Shown: positions 34,339 through 42,813 of the stretch, in pieces
Position numbering within the stretch: the stretch's first letter is position 1
Layout: every line of letters starts with the position of its first letter
From: Nocardia grenadensis NBRC 108939
GTDB lineage: Bacteria; Actinomycetota; Actinomycetes; Mycobacteriales; Mycobacteriaceae
Direction: 5' to 3'
Assembly: GCF_001613445.1 (NCBI RefSeq)
Contig: NZ_BDCJ01000018.1
Location: 62,001-126,000, forward strand
DNA length: 64,000 bases
The notes under the pieces: generated by a model
What the model was told of the DNA's origin: nothing
What the model saw: only the letters and a program-made list of their open reading frames with translations
The model's database searches: none
Program-made: the position numbers and the translations under genes

Positions 34339-35172
34339 TCAGCCCTTCGACGGCCGGCGCTGCGGTTTCGGGGTGACCACTCCCTCGGCGAGCCGCCGCG
34401 CGCTCACCAGAAAGGCCGTATGGCCCTGCATCCGGTGCTCGGGACGCACCGCCAGGCCCACCACGTGCCAGCCGCGCACCATCGACTCCCAGGACCGCGG
34501 TTCGGTCCAGCACTGCTGCTCACGCAGGGCCTCCACCAACCGGGAGAGCTGGGTCACCGTCGCGACGTAGACCATCAGCACCCCGCCGGGCACGATGGCC
34601 CGCGATACGGCCGGTAGCGCGTCCCACGGCGCCAGCATGTCCAGCACCACGCGGTCCACCCGCTCCCCCTCGTAATCGGCCACATCGCCGACGGTGAGCT
34701 GCCAGTTCGCAGGCCGTTCGCCGAAGAAGCGCTCCACATTGCGGACGGCGTGCTCGGCGTGATCCTCGCGGATCTCGTAGGACACGACCGCCCCGTCCGA
34801 TCCCACCGCGCGCAGCAGCGAGCAGGTCAGCGCGCCCGACCCCGCCCCCGCCTCCAGCACCCGGGCACCGGGGAACATATCGCCCTCGTGCACGATCTGC
34901 GCGGCGTCCTTGGGGTAGATCACCGCCGCCCCGCGCGGCATGGACATCACGTAGTCGGTCAGCAGCGGGCGCAGGGCCAGATACGGCGTGCCGTTGTTGG
35001 AATGCGCGAGGGTGCCCTCGTCGGCGCCGATCAGGTCGTCGTGGGCGATGGCGCCGCGGTGGGTGTGGAACTGTTTACCCGGTTCCAGCAGCACCGTGTA
35101 CAGCCTGCCCTTGGCGTCGGTCAGCTGCACGCGGTCGCCGACGACGAATGGCCCGGTCCGTCTGGCCGTCAT
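34339..35172 (-). CDS. trmI: tRNA (adenine-58-N1)-methyltransferase
   Basis: 277 residues. Methylates A58 in the T-loop of tRNA, stabilising the tertiary fold. An N-terminal beta domain (FVVGDRVQLTDAKGRLYTVLLEPGKQFHTHRG) precedes the Rossmann methyltransferase with GARVLEAGAGSGALTCSLLRAVG as SAM motif and VDRVVLDMLAPWDALP as the catalytic loop. Homologous to the tetrameric Rv2118c enzyme in sequence and position. GGAG lies upstream of the ATG. Divergent from the RecB-type nuclease gene. Confidence 0.95.
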   Translation of the reverse strand: MTARRTGPFVVGDRVQLTDAKGRLYTVLLEPGKQFHTHRGAIAHDDLIGADEGTLAHSNNGTPYLALRPLLTDYVMSMPRGAAVIYPKDAAQIVHEGDMFPGARVLEAGAGSGALTCSLLRAVGSDGAVVSYEIREDHAEHAVRNVERFFGERPANWQLTVGDVADYEGERVDRVVLDMLAPWDALPAVSRAIVPGGVLMVYVATVTQLSRLVEALREQQCWTEPRSWESMVRGWHVVGLAVRPEHRMQGHTAFLVSARRLAEGVVTPKPQRRPSKG

Positions 35173-35243
35173 GGATCTCCGTTCCCGATGAGGACTGCGC
35201 CCGGGACGATCACCGGGCGCGGCACCGTGTCGGTGCCGCCGGA

Positions 35244-35256
35244 TAGCCTGCCAGGT
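35244..35256 (+). promoter_or_regulatory. Leaderless -10 box for the RecB-type gene
   Basis: TAGCCT (35244-35249) ends 7 nt before the ATG at 35257. No ribosome binding site is visible. Confidence 0.5.
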
Positions 35257-36153
35257 ATGTCAGCGCCACCGAGCACGCCCCCGGCCGGTTCCGGCCTCGA
35301 ACCGGCACCCGCCTCCGCCCGACCGGCGTTGTCCCCTTCGCGCGCAGCCGATTTCAAACAGTGCCCGCTGAAGTACCGGCTCCGCACCATCGATCGCATT
35401 CCCGAGCCGCCGACCCGCCAGGCGGTGCGCGGCACCGTCGTACACGCCGTTCTCGAAGATCTCTATGCCCTGCCGGCCGCCGAACGTGATCCCGACCGCG
35501 CGAGCACGCTGGCCGAACCGGCCTGGACCCGGGTGCTGGCCGAACGCCCCGAAGCGGCCGAACTCCTCGCCACCGGCCTCGCCGTCGCGCCCTTCCTCGA
35601 CGAGGTCCGCGCCCTGGTGCGTACCTACTACCGGCTCGAGGACCCCCGCCGGTTCGATCCCGAATCCTGCGAGACCCGGCTCGAGGTCCACCTGCCCGAC
35701 GGCGCCCCGCTTCGCGGTTTCGTGGACCGCATCGACGTGGCACCCAGCGGCGAACTGCGGGTGGTGGACTACAAGACCGGCCGGGCGCCGGGGCCCACCC
35801 AGGAGACGCGGGCGCTGTTCCAGTTGAAGTTCTACGCGCTGATGCTGCTGCGCACCCGCGGCGTGGTTCCCACCCAGCTGCGGTTGATCTACCTGGCCGA
35901 CGCCGAACTGCTCACCTACACCCCCGACGAGGACGAACTACTCCGCTTCGAACGCACCCTCACCGCCCTGTGGGACGCGGTGCGCGCAGCGGGCCGGACC
36001 GGAGATTTTCCGCCGAATCCGAGTTGGCTGTGTGATTACTGCGCCTACAAAAGCCTGTGCCCGGCATTCGACGGCACGCCCCCGTCCTACCCCGGCTGGC
36101 CCGCGGACGACGAACCCCCGGCCGAATCCTTCGCCGAATCGGTATCGGATTGA
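35257..36153 (+). CDS. RecB-family PD-(D/E)XK nuclease with Fe-S type cysteines
   Basis: 298 residues, Rv2119-like. The nuclease core has GTVVHAVLEDLY (the helix following the first motif), GFVDRIDVAPSGELRVVDYKTG (Asp...Asp-Tyr-Lys active site) and QLKFYALML (Gln-containing QhxxY helix). One Cys near the N-terminus (FKQCPLKY) and three near the C-terminus (LCDYCAYKSLCP) form the 4Fe-4S arrangement of AddB and Cas4 nucleases. It probably acts in DNA repair or end processing; partner helicases are not adjacent. The stop is followed immediately by a family A repeat. Confidence 0.9.
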   Translation: MSAPPSTPPAGSGLEPAPASARPALSPSRAADFKQCPLKYRLRTIDRIPEPPTRQAVRGTVVHAVLEDLYALPAAERDPDRASTLAEPAWTRVLAERPEAAELLATGLAVAPFLDEVRALVRTYYRLEDPRRFDPESCETRLEVHLPDGAPLRGFVDRIDVAPSGELRVVDYKTGRAPGPTQETRALFQLKFYALMLLRTRGVVPTQLRLIYLADAELLTYTPDEDELLRFERTLTALWDAVRAAGRTGDFPPNPSWLCDYCAYKSLCPAFDGTPPSYPGWPADDEPPAESFAESVSD

Positions 36154-36156
36154 GAC

Positions 36157-36430
36157 TGTGTTCATTTGCGCGCCTCCGGCGCGCGGGTCGGGGCACTGTG
36201 ACCCCGATTCTTCCCTCCTCCGCTCAGTCGCTGCGTCGGTCCAGAATCGGGGGCGGGCCCCGACCACTGAGGTAGACCATCCGGAATAGACAGAAGGTGC
36301 AGGCTGTCGTGCTCCTCGACCAGTCCGGGGAGGCTCACAGCACTGTAAGTGCTCAATGGTCACCGATCCATGGATGGTCGGCTGCACACGCTCGGTCACT
36401 GCGCTCCTTCACCCCGTCAGTTCAGAATCG
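36157..36430. repeat. Repeat family A, single unit plus a fragment, after the RecB-type gene
   Basis: The 497-bp gap 36154-36650 between convergent genes has no gene. TGTGTTCAT opens a GCGCGCC/GGCGCGC hairpin, then the main stem (36186-36194 with 36257-36265; 36202-36211 with 36243-36252) and the CACTGTAAGTGCTCAATGG...GATCCATGGATGG end module at about 36341-36375. A partial second unit follows to about 36430. Downstream, CTCGGCGCCGAG palindromes occur at 36591-36602 and 36609-36620. Confidence 0.8.
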
Positions 36431-36650
36431 GGGCGGGCCGAGACCTCAGTGGTCGCCGCCGTACGAGCAGTCGCCGACATGTGCCAGGACCGGGACGGAG
36501 AACCGGCACAGCGCTGATTCGGGCTGGGTAGGGAGGTCCGGGGTTATGCCGCTCACGCAAGGTGACAGCCCACAACACACATCACGGGCGCTCGGCGCCG
36601 AGTCGGGCCTCGGCGCCGAGTCGGAACAGACCGTCCCTACGCCCGCTGAT

Positions 36651-37502
36651 TCAGAAAGCGCGGCAGGAGCGGATATCGGTGGCCAGGATGGCCCGCGCGC
36701 CCAGTTCCGCCAGCTGATCCATCAGCTCGTTACCCTGCCTCCGCGGCACCAGCGCCCGGACCGCGACCCAGCCGGGGTCGGCCAGCGGGGCGACCGTCGG
36801 GGATTCCAGGCCCGGGGTGAGCTCGGCGGCACGTTCCAGCAGGTTCTTCGGGCAGTCGTAATCGAGCATCAGGTATTGCTGAGCGAACACCACGCCCTTG
36901 ACCCTGGCGATCAGCTGGTTACGCGCCCGGTCGCGCTGGTCGGACCCGGCTCGTTCGATCAGCACGGCCTCCGAATCGCACAGCGATTCACCGAAGGCGA
37001 CCAAATTGTGCTGGCGCAGGGTGCGGCCGGAGCCGACCACATCGGCGATCGCATCGGCCACCCCGAGCTGGATGGAGATCTCGACGGCCCCGTCCAGCCG
37101 GATCACCTCGGCTTCGATCCCGCGGCGCGCCAGATCCGCCAGCACCAGGTTGGGGTAGGAGGTGGCGATCCGCTTGTCCTGCAGATCCTCGACCTTCCAA
37201 TCCTGGCCCTGCGGGGCGGCGTAGCGGAAAGTCGAACCGCCGAAGCCGAGCGAGAGCCGCTCGTGCACGGGTGCGCCCGAATCCAGTGACAGATCGCGGC
37301 CGGTGATCCCCAGGTCGAGTTCGCCGGAACCTACGTAGATGGCGATGTCCTTGGGCCGCAGGAAGAAGAACTCCACCTGGTTGGCCGGATCGAGCACGGT
37401 GAGATCGCGGGAGTCGGTGCGTTTACGGTAGCCGGCCTCGGTGAGGATGGCGACCGCGGATTCGGAGAGTGCGCCCTTGTTGGGTACTGCGACGCGCAAC
37501 AT
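36651..37502 (-). CDS. hisG: ATP phosphoribosyltransferase (long form)
   Basis: First enzyme of histidine synthesis, joining ATP and PRPP; feedback-inhibited by histidine. 283 residues, the hexameric long form with its own ACT-like regulatory domain at the C-terminus (about 205-283). MLRVAVPNKGALSESAVAIL is the usual start; GVADAIADVVGSGRTLRQHNL forms the PRPP-binding loop. It lies 35 bp downstream of hisE on the same strand, as in M. tuberculosis. Confidence 0.96.
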   Translation of the reverse strand: MLRVAVPNKGALSESAVAILTEAGYRKRTDSRDLTVLDPANQVEFFFLRPKDIAIYVGSGELDLGITGRDLSLDSGAPVHERLSLGFGGSTFRYAAPQGQDWKVEDLQDKRIATSYPNLVLADLARRGIEAEVIRLDGAVEISIQLGVADAIADVVGSGRTLRQHNLVAFGESLCDSEAVLIERAGSDQRDRARNQLIARVKGVVFAQQYLMLDYDCPKNLLERAAELTPGLESPTVAPLADPGWVAVRALVPRRQGNELMDQLAELGARAILATDIRSCRAF

Positions 37503-37537
37503 GATGGTCCTTTCGGTCGGAGGAACGGTCGGGGCGT

Positions 37538-37801
37538 CTACAGATGTCGGTAGACGTCCTCCAGCCGCAGCCCGCGGCCCACCATCAGAACCTGCACCCA
37601 GTAGAGGAGCTGGGAGATCTCCTCGGCGAGCGCCTCGTCGCCCTCGTGTTCGGCGGCCAGCCACACCTCACCGGCCTCCTCCAGCACCTTCTTGCCCTGG
37701 GTATGGACGCCCGCGTCCAGCGCGGCGACGGTGCCCGACCCGGCGGGGCGGGTGGCTGCGCGATCCTGGAGCTCGGCGAACAGGGCCTCGAAAGTCTTCA
37801 C
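37538..37801 (-). CDS. hisE: Phosphoribosyl-ATP pyrophosphatase
   Basis: Second step of histidine synthesis: hydrolyses PR-ATP to PR-AMP. 87 residues, one MazG-like helical domain with the metal-binding GKKVLEEAGEVWLAAEHEGDEALAEEISQLLYW (EEAGE and EEISQLLYW acidic sites). The GTG start gives VKTFEALFAELQDRA, matching relatives from their second or third residue onward. Forms an operon with hisG. Confidence 0.95.
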   Translation of the reverse strand: MKTFEALFAELQDRAATRPAGSGTVAALDAGVHTQGKKVLEEAGEVWLAAEHEGDEALAEEISQLLYWVQVLMVGRGLRLEDVYRHL

Positions 37802-37892
37802 GGCAGGTCATTGTTTCAGACCACCGCCACACGACTCCGCCCGAGTGGGCGCCACTGTGTCGTGGCACCCACTCGGGCGACCGGCGAGTACC

Positions 37893-38048
37893 GCTCATGC
37901 TGTGCCTATCGCGCATGAGCGAGGGCCCCTACGTGGTCACACTGCGCTACCGCCTCCGGGCCCGACTCGCTCATGCTGTGCCTATCGCGCATGAGCGAGG
38001 GCCCTACGTGGTCACACTGCGCTACCGCCTCCGGGCCCGACTCGCTCA
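37893..38048. repeat. Repeat family B, two tandem units, over the acyltransferase stop codon
   Basis: Direct repeats of 76 and 75 bp start at 37893 and 37969 and end with GCTCATGC at 38044. Each opens with GCTCATGC...GCATGAGC (8-bp inverted arms) and can fold a GAGCGAGGGCCC/GGGCCC..CTCGCTC stem. The TGA of the carnitine-type acyltransferase (38048-38046) lies in the final GCTCATGC. The units differ by one base. Confidence 0.85.
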
Positions 38049-39860
38049 TGCTCCGGAGAGCAGCGCCTCCAGTTCGGCGACGGCGGTGCGCAGGTGCCCG
38101 GCGAACGCGTGCATCCGATCGGCGACAGCCGCCGGGGTGGCCAGGTAAAGATTCCACCGGTCGGGCAGCAGTACGTAGGCGATACCGATGCATTTCGGGC
38201 TGGTGGACCCGAAACCGAAGTAGCTGATGTTCACCGACGGCGCGGAGCTGGTGCTCAGATAGTCGTCGCGCAGGACGGTCCAGCCGGGGCTGGAGTACAG
38301 CGGAATCGGGTCGGTGACGCCGAGTTCGGCGCCGCGGCGCCGCTGGATCCATTCGAGTTCCCACAGATGCTGTTCCGGCGCCGCACCGGACTGGCACTGT
38401 TTCGCCCGTTCCACATGCGCGGTGGCGGCGGCGCGGGCGGCGGCCAGTTTCGCGGCGTTATCGGCCGTCGGGTCCGTCATGGTGTCGGCGAAAGTCACCA
38501 TCTCCGGGGTCACCACCCGCATCGCCTCGGTGCGGCCGTTGCGGTACTGCCTGGTGGCGATGGATTCGTAGGTGGCGCCGGTGACGCCTTTACTGCGCCG
38601 GTGCGCCAGCTGGTAGCTGAGCTGAGCGAACGCGTCCGGGGAGATACCGAGCTGTTTGGCCCGGGCGGTGCCGAAATCGGTGAACGAGACCACCGTGGTG
38701 GCATTGTCCGCGGCGTACTGCCCGAACGCCGACCCGGCCGCGACCACTTCGGCCTGCTGCTCCGCGTCGAGTCGGAACTCGATCGGCTCGGCCGGCGGCA
38801 GCCCCTGCTCCCGCGCCCCGGACCGCTGGAGATGTTCGCCGACGGGGGTCTCCAGCAGGGTATCGACGAAGGACAGGATCGTGGTGCCGTCCAAGCCGCA
38901 GTGTTCGACATTGATCCCGGCCCGGCCGTCGGCGAAGACGATGAACGAGATCGACTTGTCGAACCACCGGTTGGCGCTGTCACCGTGCAGTAGCGTGTCG
39001 GCGGCGTGCAGGTCGTCGCGCGGGGCGAAATCCTCGAGGCAGACGGCGAACAGCGCCGTTTCGATGGTGTCGAGCGCTTCGGCATTGTGCGGGTCGGTCA
39101 GCAGCCGGGCGCGGGCGCGGGCCCAGTCGGCGCGCGCCGCGGTGGTCAGCTGTCCCACCGAGGTCCCCGCCGGGGCCGGCTCGGTGGCCGATTTCAGGAT
39201 CGTGCGCAGACCCGCGGTCACGTCCTCGAAGGCGTACGGGTCGCCGTCGGGCCCGAGAACATCCAGCCGGAACATGGCTCCGCGGTGCAGTACGAGGATA
39301 TGCCGGGCGGTGGACGGGCCGGGTTCGGCCTCGCTGTAGGGCACCCGCACGGTGTCCTGCTCGAGGCCGGGAATCCGGGTCTCGGAGAACAAGTACTTGT
39401 TCTGCCACATGGACAGGCGCTGCCCGCGCTGGGTGATCGGCGGGATCTCCTCCCGGTCCAGGGCCAGCTTGTAGTCGACCGCGGCGGCGACCAGCGCGGC
39501 GGCGTGTTCGGCCTGGCCGGCCGCGGTGGAACTCGCCAGCGCCGTATCGTCACGGAACAGGAAGAAGAAGTTGGCGTTCAACGCGATCCGGTCCCGCCGG
39601 CCCAGGTAGCGCGAGGGCCAGAACCGGTCGAGCCAGCTGCCCACGCCCGGGGTCTCGTCGTATTCGCGCAGCGCGGCGTGCAGCACGCGGCCGGGGCCGC
39701 CGGGGCGTAGCAGATCCGCCACGGCCGCCTCGGTGGCGGCGAGCTGCTCGGTGGTCAGCAGCGGGGTACACCACTGGACGAAACGCGCGCAACTGTCCTC
39801 GAGGGTCGGCAACGGGACCCTCGGGAGCTGATCCTCGGCGGCGAAGGTGGGTTCGGTCAA
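38046..39860 (-). CDS. Choline/carnitine O-acyltransferase family protein
   Basis: 604 residues, full length for the mainly eukaryotic CrAT/ChAT/CPT family. Catalytic His320 lies in INVEHCGLDGTTI. The acyl-CoA/choline-type pocket segments are present: ISPDAFAQLSYQLAHRRSKG (407-425) and ATYESIATRQYRNGRTEAMR (429-448), the hallmark of the family. The STS motif is at 552-554 (FGSTSPKCIGIAY). It should move an acyl group between CoA and a small hydroxylated quaternary amine or similar alcohol. The TTG start is supported by GGAG 6 nt upstream; no ATG or GTG fits. It is the last gene of an operon after a methyltransferase and a 2OG oxygenase. Confidence 0.85.
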   Translation of the reverse strand: MTEPTFAAEDQLPRVPLPTLEDSCARFVQWCTPLLTTEQLAATEAAVADLLRPGGPGRVLHAALREYDETPGVGSWLDRFWPSRYLGRRDRIALNANFFFLFRDDTALASSTAAGQAEHAAALVAAAVDYKLALDREEIPPITQRGQRLSMWQNKYLFSETRIPGLEQDTVRVPYSEAEPGPSTARHILVLHRGAMFRLDVLGPDGDPYAFEDVTAGLRTILKSATEPAPAGTSVGQLTTAARADWARARARLLTDPHNAEALDTIETALFAVCLEDFAPRDDLHAADTLLHGDSANRWFDKSISFIVFADGRAGINVEHCGLDGTTILSFVDTLLETPVGEHLQRSGAREQGLPPAEPIEFRLDAEQQAEVVAAGSAFGQYAADNATTVVSFTDFGTARAKQLGISPDAFAQLSYQLAHRRSKGVTGATYESIATRQYRNGRTEAMRVVTPEMVTFADTMTDPTADNAAKLAAARAAATAHVERAKQCQSGAAPEQHLWELEWIQRRRGAELGVTDPIPLYSSPGWTVLRDDYLSTSSAPSVNISYFGFGSTSPKCIGIAYVLLPDRWNLYLATPAAVADRMHAFAGHLRTAVAELEALLSGA

Positions 39861-39903
39861 GTCGTTCTCCGGTTCGGTTGTCGGTCGTCGGGTTCGCCCG
39901 GCG

Positions 39904-40725
39904 TCAAGCCATGGATTCGGGCGCCGAAAGTGGCCGGGACACATAGAGATTGGCATACAGCCAACCGTCGTTCTCCAGGCCGGTGGTATCGATGCCGTTA
40001 CCGGCCAGCGTACTCAGCACCTGCTCCTGCTCGGCCGCCGAGGCGAACCTGCGCTGGGCGAACTCGCCGGGCATCCGCTCGGTGCGGTAACCCAGGGCGG
40101 CCAGCTCCGCCTCGATGGGTTCGAAACCGTACATACGCAGCACGAAATGGGCCATCCAGGGGCGCCGGTCGGGATGGGCCGTGGCGATGCGCACGATTGT
40201 CTTCTCGGTGACATATCCGATACAGCCGGTCGAGACGACCAGGTCCGCCGAGGCGAGGATCGCGCGTTGTTCGTCGCTGGGGTCGGTGGCCTCGAGGTCG
40301 GCGTGCACCACGGCGTCGAGCAACCCCGCCGCGCGCGCGTAGTCCAGTGCGGGCGCGGAGGCATCCATACCGAGGAACCGCACCCCGGGCAGCGCGTGGG
40401 CGCCGGCCGGCCGGGCGCGGTCCCGCGCGATCAGCTCGTCCGTATCCATGTCGCCGTCCGCATACCATCCGGCCAGCTCGGCGAGGGTGGTATCCCAGCG
40501 CAGCAGGGCCGCGTTCACGCCGTAGGAGCAGCCGATATCCAGCACGCCGGGTGCGGCCCCCCGGGCCGCGGCGCATTCGGCGATCTGCCGCCACAGATGC
40601 GGTTTCGCCAGTTCCGGAATGCGATAGCCCAGCTCCGACATCCGCGCGTAGTAGTCGCGTGGGTCGGGCCTCGAGTAGATGTCGTCGAAGGATGCTTTCC
40701 CGGTGGTGTGCAACGGAACTGGCAC
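39904..40725 (-). CDS. Class I SAM-dependent methyltransferase
   Basis: 273 residues. The SAM site VLDIGCSYGVNAALL is at about 61-75 with Asp63, followed by GVRFLGMDASAPALDYARAAGLLDAVVHADLE (motif II acidic) and DLVVSTGCIGYVTEKTI. The acceptor is unknown; it is not a recognisable tRNA or rRNA enzyme. The GTG at 40725 has GAGGAGAGGA just upstream. A TTG at 40773 overlapping the oxygenase stop is an alternative that would add 16 residues. Middle gene of the oxygenase-methyltransferase-acyltransferase operon. Confidence 0.82.
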   Translation of the reverse strand: MPVPLHTTGKASFDDIYSRPDPRDYYARMSELGYRIPELAKPHLWRQIAECAAARGAAPGVLDIGCSYGVNAALLRWDTTLAELAGWYADGDMDTDELIARDRARPAGAHALPGVRFLGMDASAPALDYARAAGLLDAVVHADLEATDPSDEQRAILASADLVVSTGCIGYVTEKTIVRIATAHPDRRPWMAHFVLRMYGFEPIEAELAALGYRTERMPGEFAQRRFASAAEQEQVLSTLAGNGIDTTGLENDGWLYANLYVSRPLSAPESMA

Positions 40726-40769
40726 GGTGTGTTCCTCTCCTCGGGCGGTATCCACTCGATCGCGTCCGG

Positions 40770-41630
40770 TCAATCGAGCAGCCGGTCACCCCGGACGGCG
40801 TCGGCCGCGGCGAGATGATCGGGGAGCACCCGTCCGAACAGTTGACGGGTGCGTTCCACGGTGCCGATGACACCGGGACGGTCGCTGTAGGCGAAGATCG
40901 CCGTATGCCGCGCGGCCGCGCCCGCCACCGGGGAGACCCGGTGCAGCGAGAAGCGGCCCTGGAAGAGTTGCAGATCGCCCGGGCGCAGTACGAGGCGCCG
41001 GATGAGACGTTCACCCGATCCGGTCAGGACCGCGTGCACATCCGCCAGGTTCTCGGCCTGCGGGGAACGGATACCGGGACAGTATTCGAAAACGCCACCC
41101 ATCTCGGGGGTGGCGGTCAGCATGCTGACGGTGAACTCGTTGGTATCGAAATGCCAGGGATGCGATTGCCCCGGGGAGACCACATTGAGAACCAGCCCCG
41201 CCAAGGGGTCGGCGAATTCGTGCAGCCGGTCCCGGCCGAAACAGTCGGCGAGGAAACGCTGGAACAGCACATCGGTGTACAGGCGGTGGATGAGCGCGTC
41301 GGCGGGGATGCGGTCGCGCGGCACGAAGGCGTTACCGCGTTCGAACACGATCCGGCCGGGATGGCCTTCGGGTAATGCGCTGTCGAGCGGGATGTTGTAG
41401 GCGTTGACCCGCTCGGTGCGATAGTAGGCGTGCGGCGCCATCCGCTGCCCCTGCTCGGCGAGCAGGGCGTGCAGTTCGGGCCGGATGAACTCGCGCAGGA
41501 CGGTGCAGCCGTCCTCGGCGAGATCGGCCCGGGCCGCCGCCACCGCGGCACGCCGGCCGGGGGAATCGGGCTCCGCGAGCGGGTAGCGGGATGTGTCGAC
41601 GATGTCGTTCAAGGTCACCGTGGCGGCCAT
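40770..41630 (-). CDS. 2-oxoglutarate/Fe(II)-dependent oxygenase (phytanoyl-CoA hydroxylase-like)
   Basis: 286 residues, cupin-type double-stranded beta helix. The facial triad is visible: His160 and Asp162 in HPWHFDTNEFT and His230 in GRFSLHRVSP; Arg241 in AARHTAIFAY is placed for 2-oxoglutarate binding. It should hydroxylate, halogenate or desaturate a small substrate; no halide-binding Gly/Ala replaces Asp162, so hydroxylation is most likely. It resembles the PhyH group and small-molecule tailoring oxygenases more than TauD/gamma-butyrobetaine hydroxylase. First gene of the three-gene operon, 44 bp before the chosen methyltransferase start (overlapping if the upstream TTG is used). Confidence 0.82.
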   Translation of the reverse strand: MAATVTLNDIVDTSRYPLAEPDSPGRRAAVAAARADLAEDGCTVLREFIRPELHALLAEQGQRMAPHAYYRTERVNAYNIPLDSALPEGHPGRIVFERGNAFVPRDRIPADALIHRLYTDVLFQRFLADCFGRDRLHEFADPLAGLVLNVVSPGQSHPWHFDTNEFTVSMLTATPEMGGVFEYCPGIRSPQAENLADVHAVLTGSGERLIRRLVLRPGDLQLFQGRFSLHRVSPVAGAAARHTAIFAYSDRPGVIGTVERTRQLFGRVLPDHLAAADAVRGDRLLD

Positions 41631-41714
41631 AGCGACATTGTTATCGGACTGTCTGCGACACGCCCGGGGTTTGCCGGAGACAGCAGGTGAGTCCGGTCAC
41701 GGACCGTTCGGTCT

Positions 41715-41729
41715 TGTTGTTCCACAACA
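41715..41729. promoter_or_regulatory. Palindrome in the promoter region of the oxygenase operon
   Basis: The 375-bp gap 41631-42005 has no gene. TGTTGTTCCACAACA is an inverted repeat (TGTTGT/ACAACA, 3-nt spacer) 85 bp before the oxygenase start, a candidate operator. No regulator gene is adjacent, and the rest of the gap shows nothing I can name. Confidence 0.35.
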
Positions 41730-42005
41730 TCGTTCGCGACCGCTGTTCGTCCCTGATCACAGCGTTGGCGACCGATACGGCGCGAAAAGCAGCCCATCAT
41801 CGGATGTCCGGGCGCGCGGACCCGAACGGCACCGTGTGGGGAGCACATTCGTGTACCTGCTGGAGGACGAGCAGGCGGTACATCGTCGAGGGTCGGGGGG
41901 CACACGAGTAGTTCGTCGTCGTCCCGGCACAGCGCGGCCGTGACCGTGGTGAGAACCCGTGCCGATCCGAGATTTGTGGATACCGCCCGGGGGGAAGTGA
42001 CCTGT

Positions 42006-42704
42006 TCAGGACACGGAAGGATCGCCCGCGGCGACCGCGCGGCAGGTCCGCAACACCTCGTCGAGGTCGGTGTGCGACAGCCCGATCAGACTGTCGCGGT
42101 GCACGCGGGACGGGTGCGCCTCGACGGGGATCTCACACGGCACCACCAGTACCGCGCACCCCGCGGCCGTCGCGGCCGCCACCCCGGTGACGGAATCCTC
42201 CACGGCCACACAATCACCGGGCTCGAGGCCGAGTAGCTCTGCCGCCCGCAGATACACGGCCGGGTCCGGTTTCCCGTGCGGAACCTCGTCACCGCAGACC
42301 GAGACGTCGAAGCGATCGCGGCCCAGGGTCTCCAGCGCCAGCTCGGTGAGGGACCGTTTGGTGTTGGTCACCAGCGCGGTGGGCAGGCTCGCGGCACGCA
42401 CCATCTCCAGCGCTTCCACCGCGCCCGGCCGCCACGGAATCGGCCCGCTCATCAGTTCCGTGACGCGCTGTTCCAGGAAATGTCCGGCCGCCGCCACGGC
42501 CTCGGGCTCCGGGGGCAGACCGAGCTCGGTGAAGATGATCCGCAGCGCGTTCGCCCCGGACGCCCCGATCAGGGCGTGCCGGATCTCCTGGGTCATCTCC
42601 CGGCCCAGTTCCCGCGCCAGCTCCCGCACCCCGATATCCCAGAGCTTCTCCGAATCGAGCAGGGTGCCGTCCATATCCCACAGCACTCCGGCAACCCGGT
42701 TCAT
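42006..42704 (-). CDS. HAD-superfamily phosphatase (beta-phosphoglucomutase-like)
   Basis: 232 residues, subfamily IA HAD. The nucleophile motif is LWDMDGTLLDSE (Asp10, Asp12), motif II TNTKRSLTE, motif III/IV GKPDPAVYL and AVEDSVTGVAAATAAG. The helical cap (about 18-85) is of the phosphatase/phosphoglucomutase type. The substrate is probably a small sugar or nucleotide phosphate. It is on the same strand as the oxygenase operon and 375 bp upstream of it, so co-transcription is not assured. Confidence 0.88.
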   Translation of the reverse strand: MNRVAGVLWDMDGTLLDSEKLWDIGVRELARELGREMTQEIRHALIGASGANALRIIFTELGLPPEPEAVAAAGHFLEQRVTELMSGPIPWRPGAVEALEMVRAASLPTALVTNTKRSLTELALETLGRDRFDVSVCGDEVPHGKPDPAVYLRAAELLGLEPGDCVAVEDSVTGVAAATAAGCAVLVVPCEIPVEAHPSRVHRDSLIGLSHTDLDEVLRTCRAVAAGDPSVS

Positions 42705-42813
42705 ATGTACGGCCTTTCGTCGCGGTCGGTCACATCGTCTGTGCCCGGGAGACCCGGAACCCCCGGCCGACCCTCGCGGGCGCGTGGCCGGTGGGAAGGT
42801 CTCGGGCGGCGGC

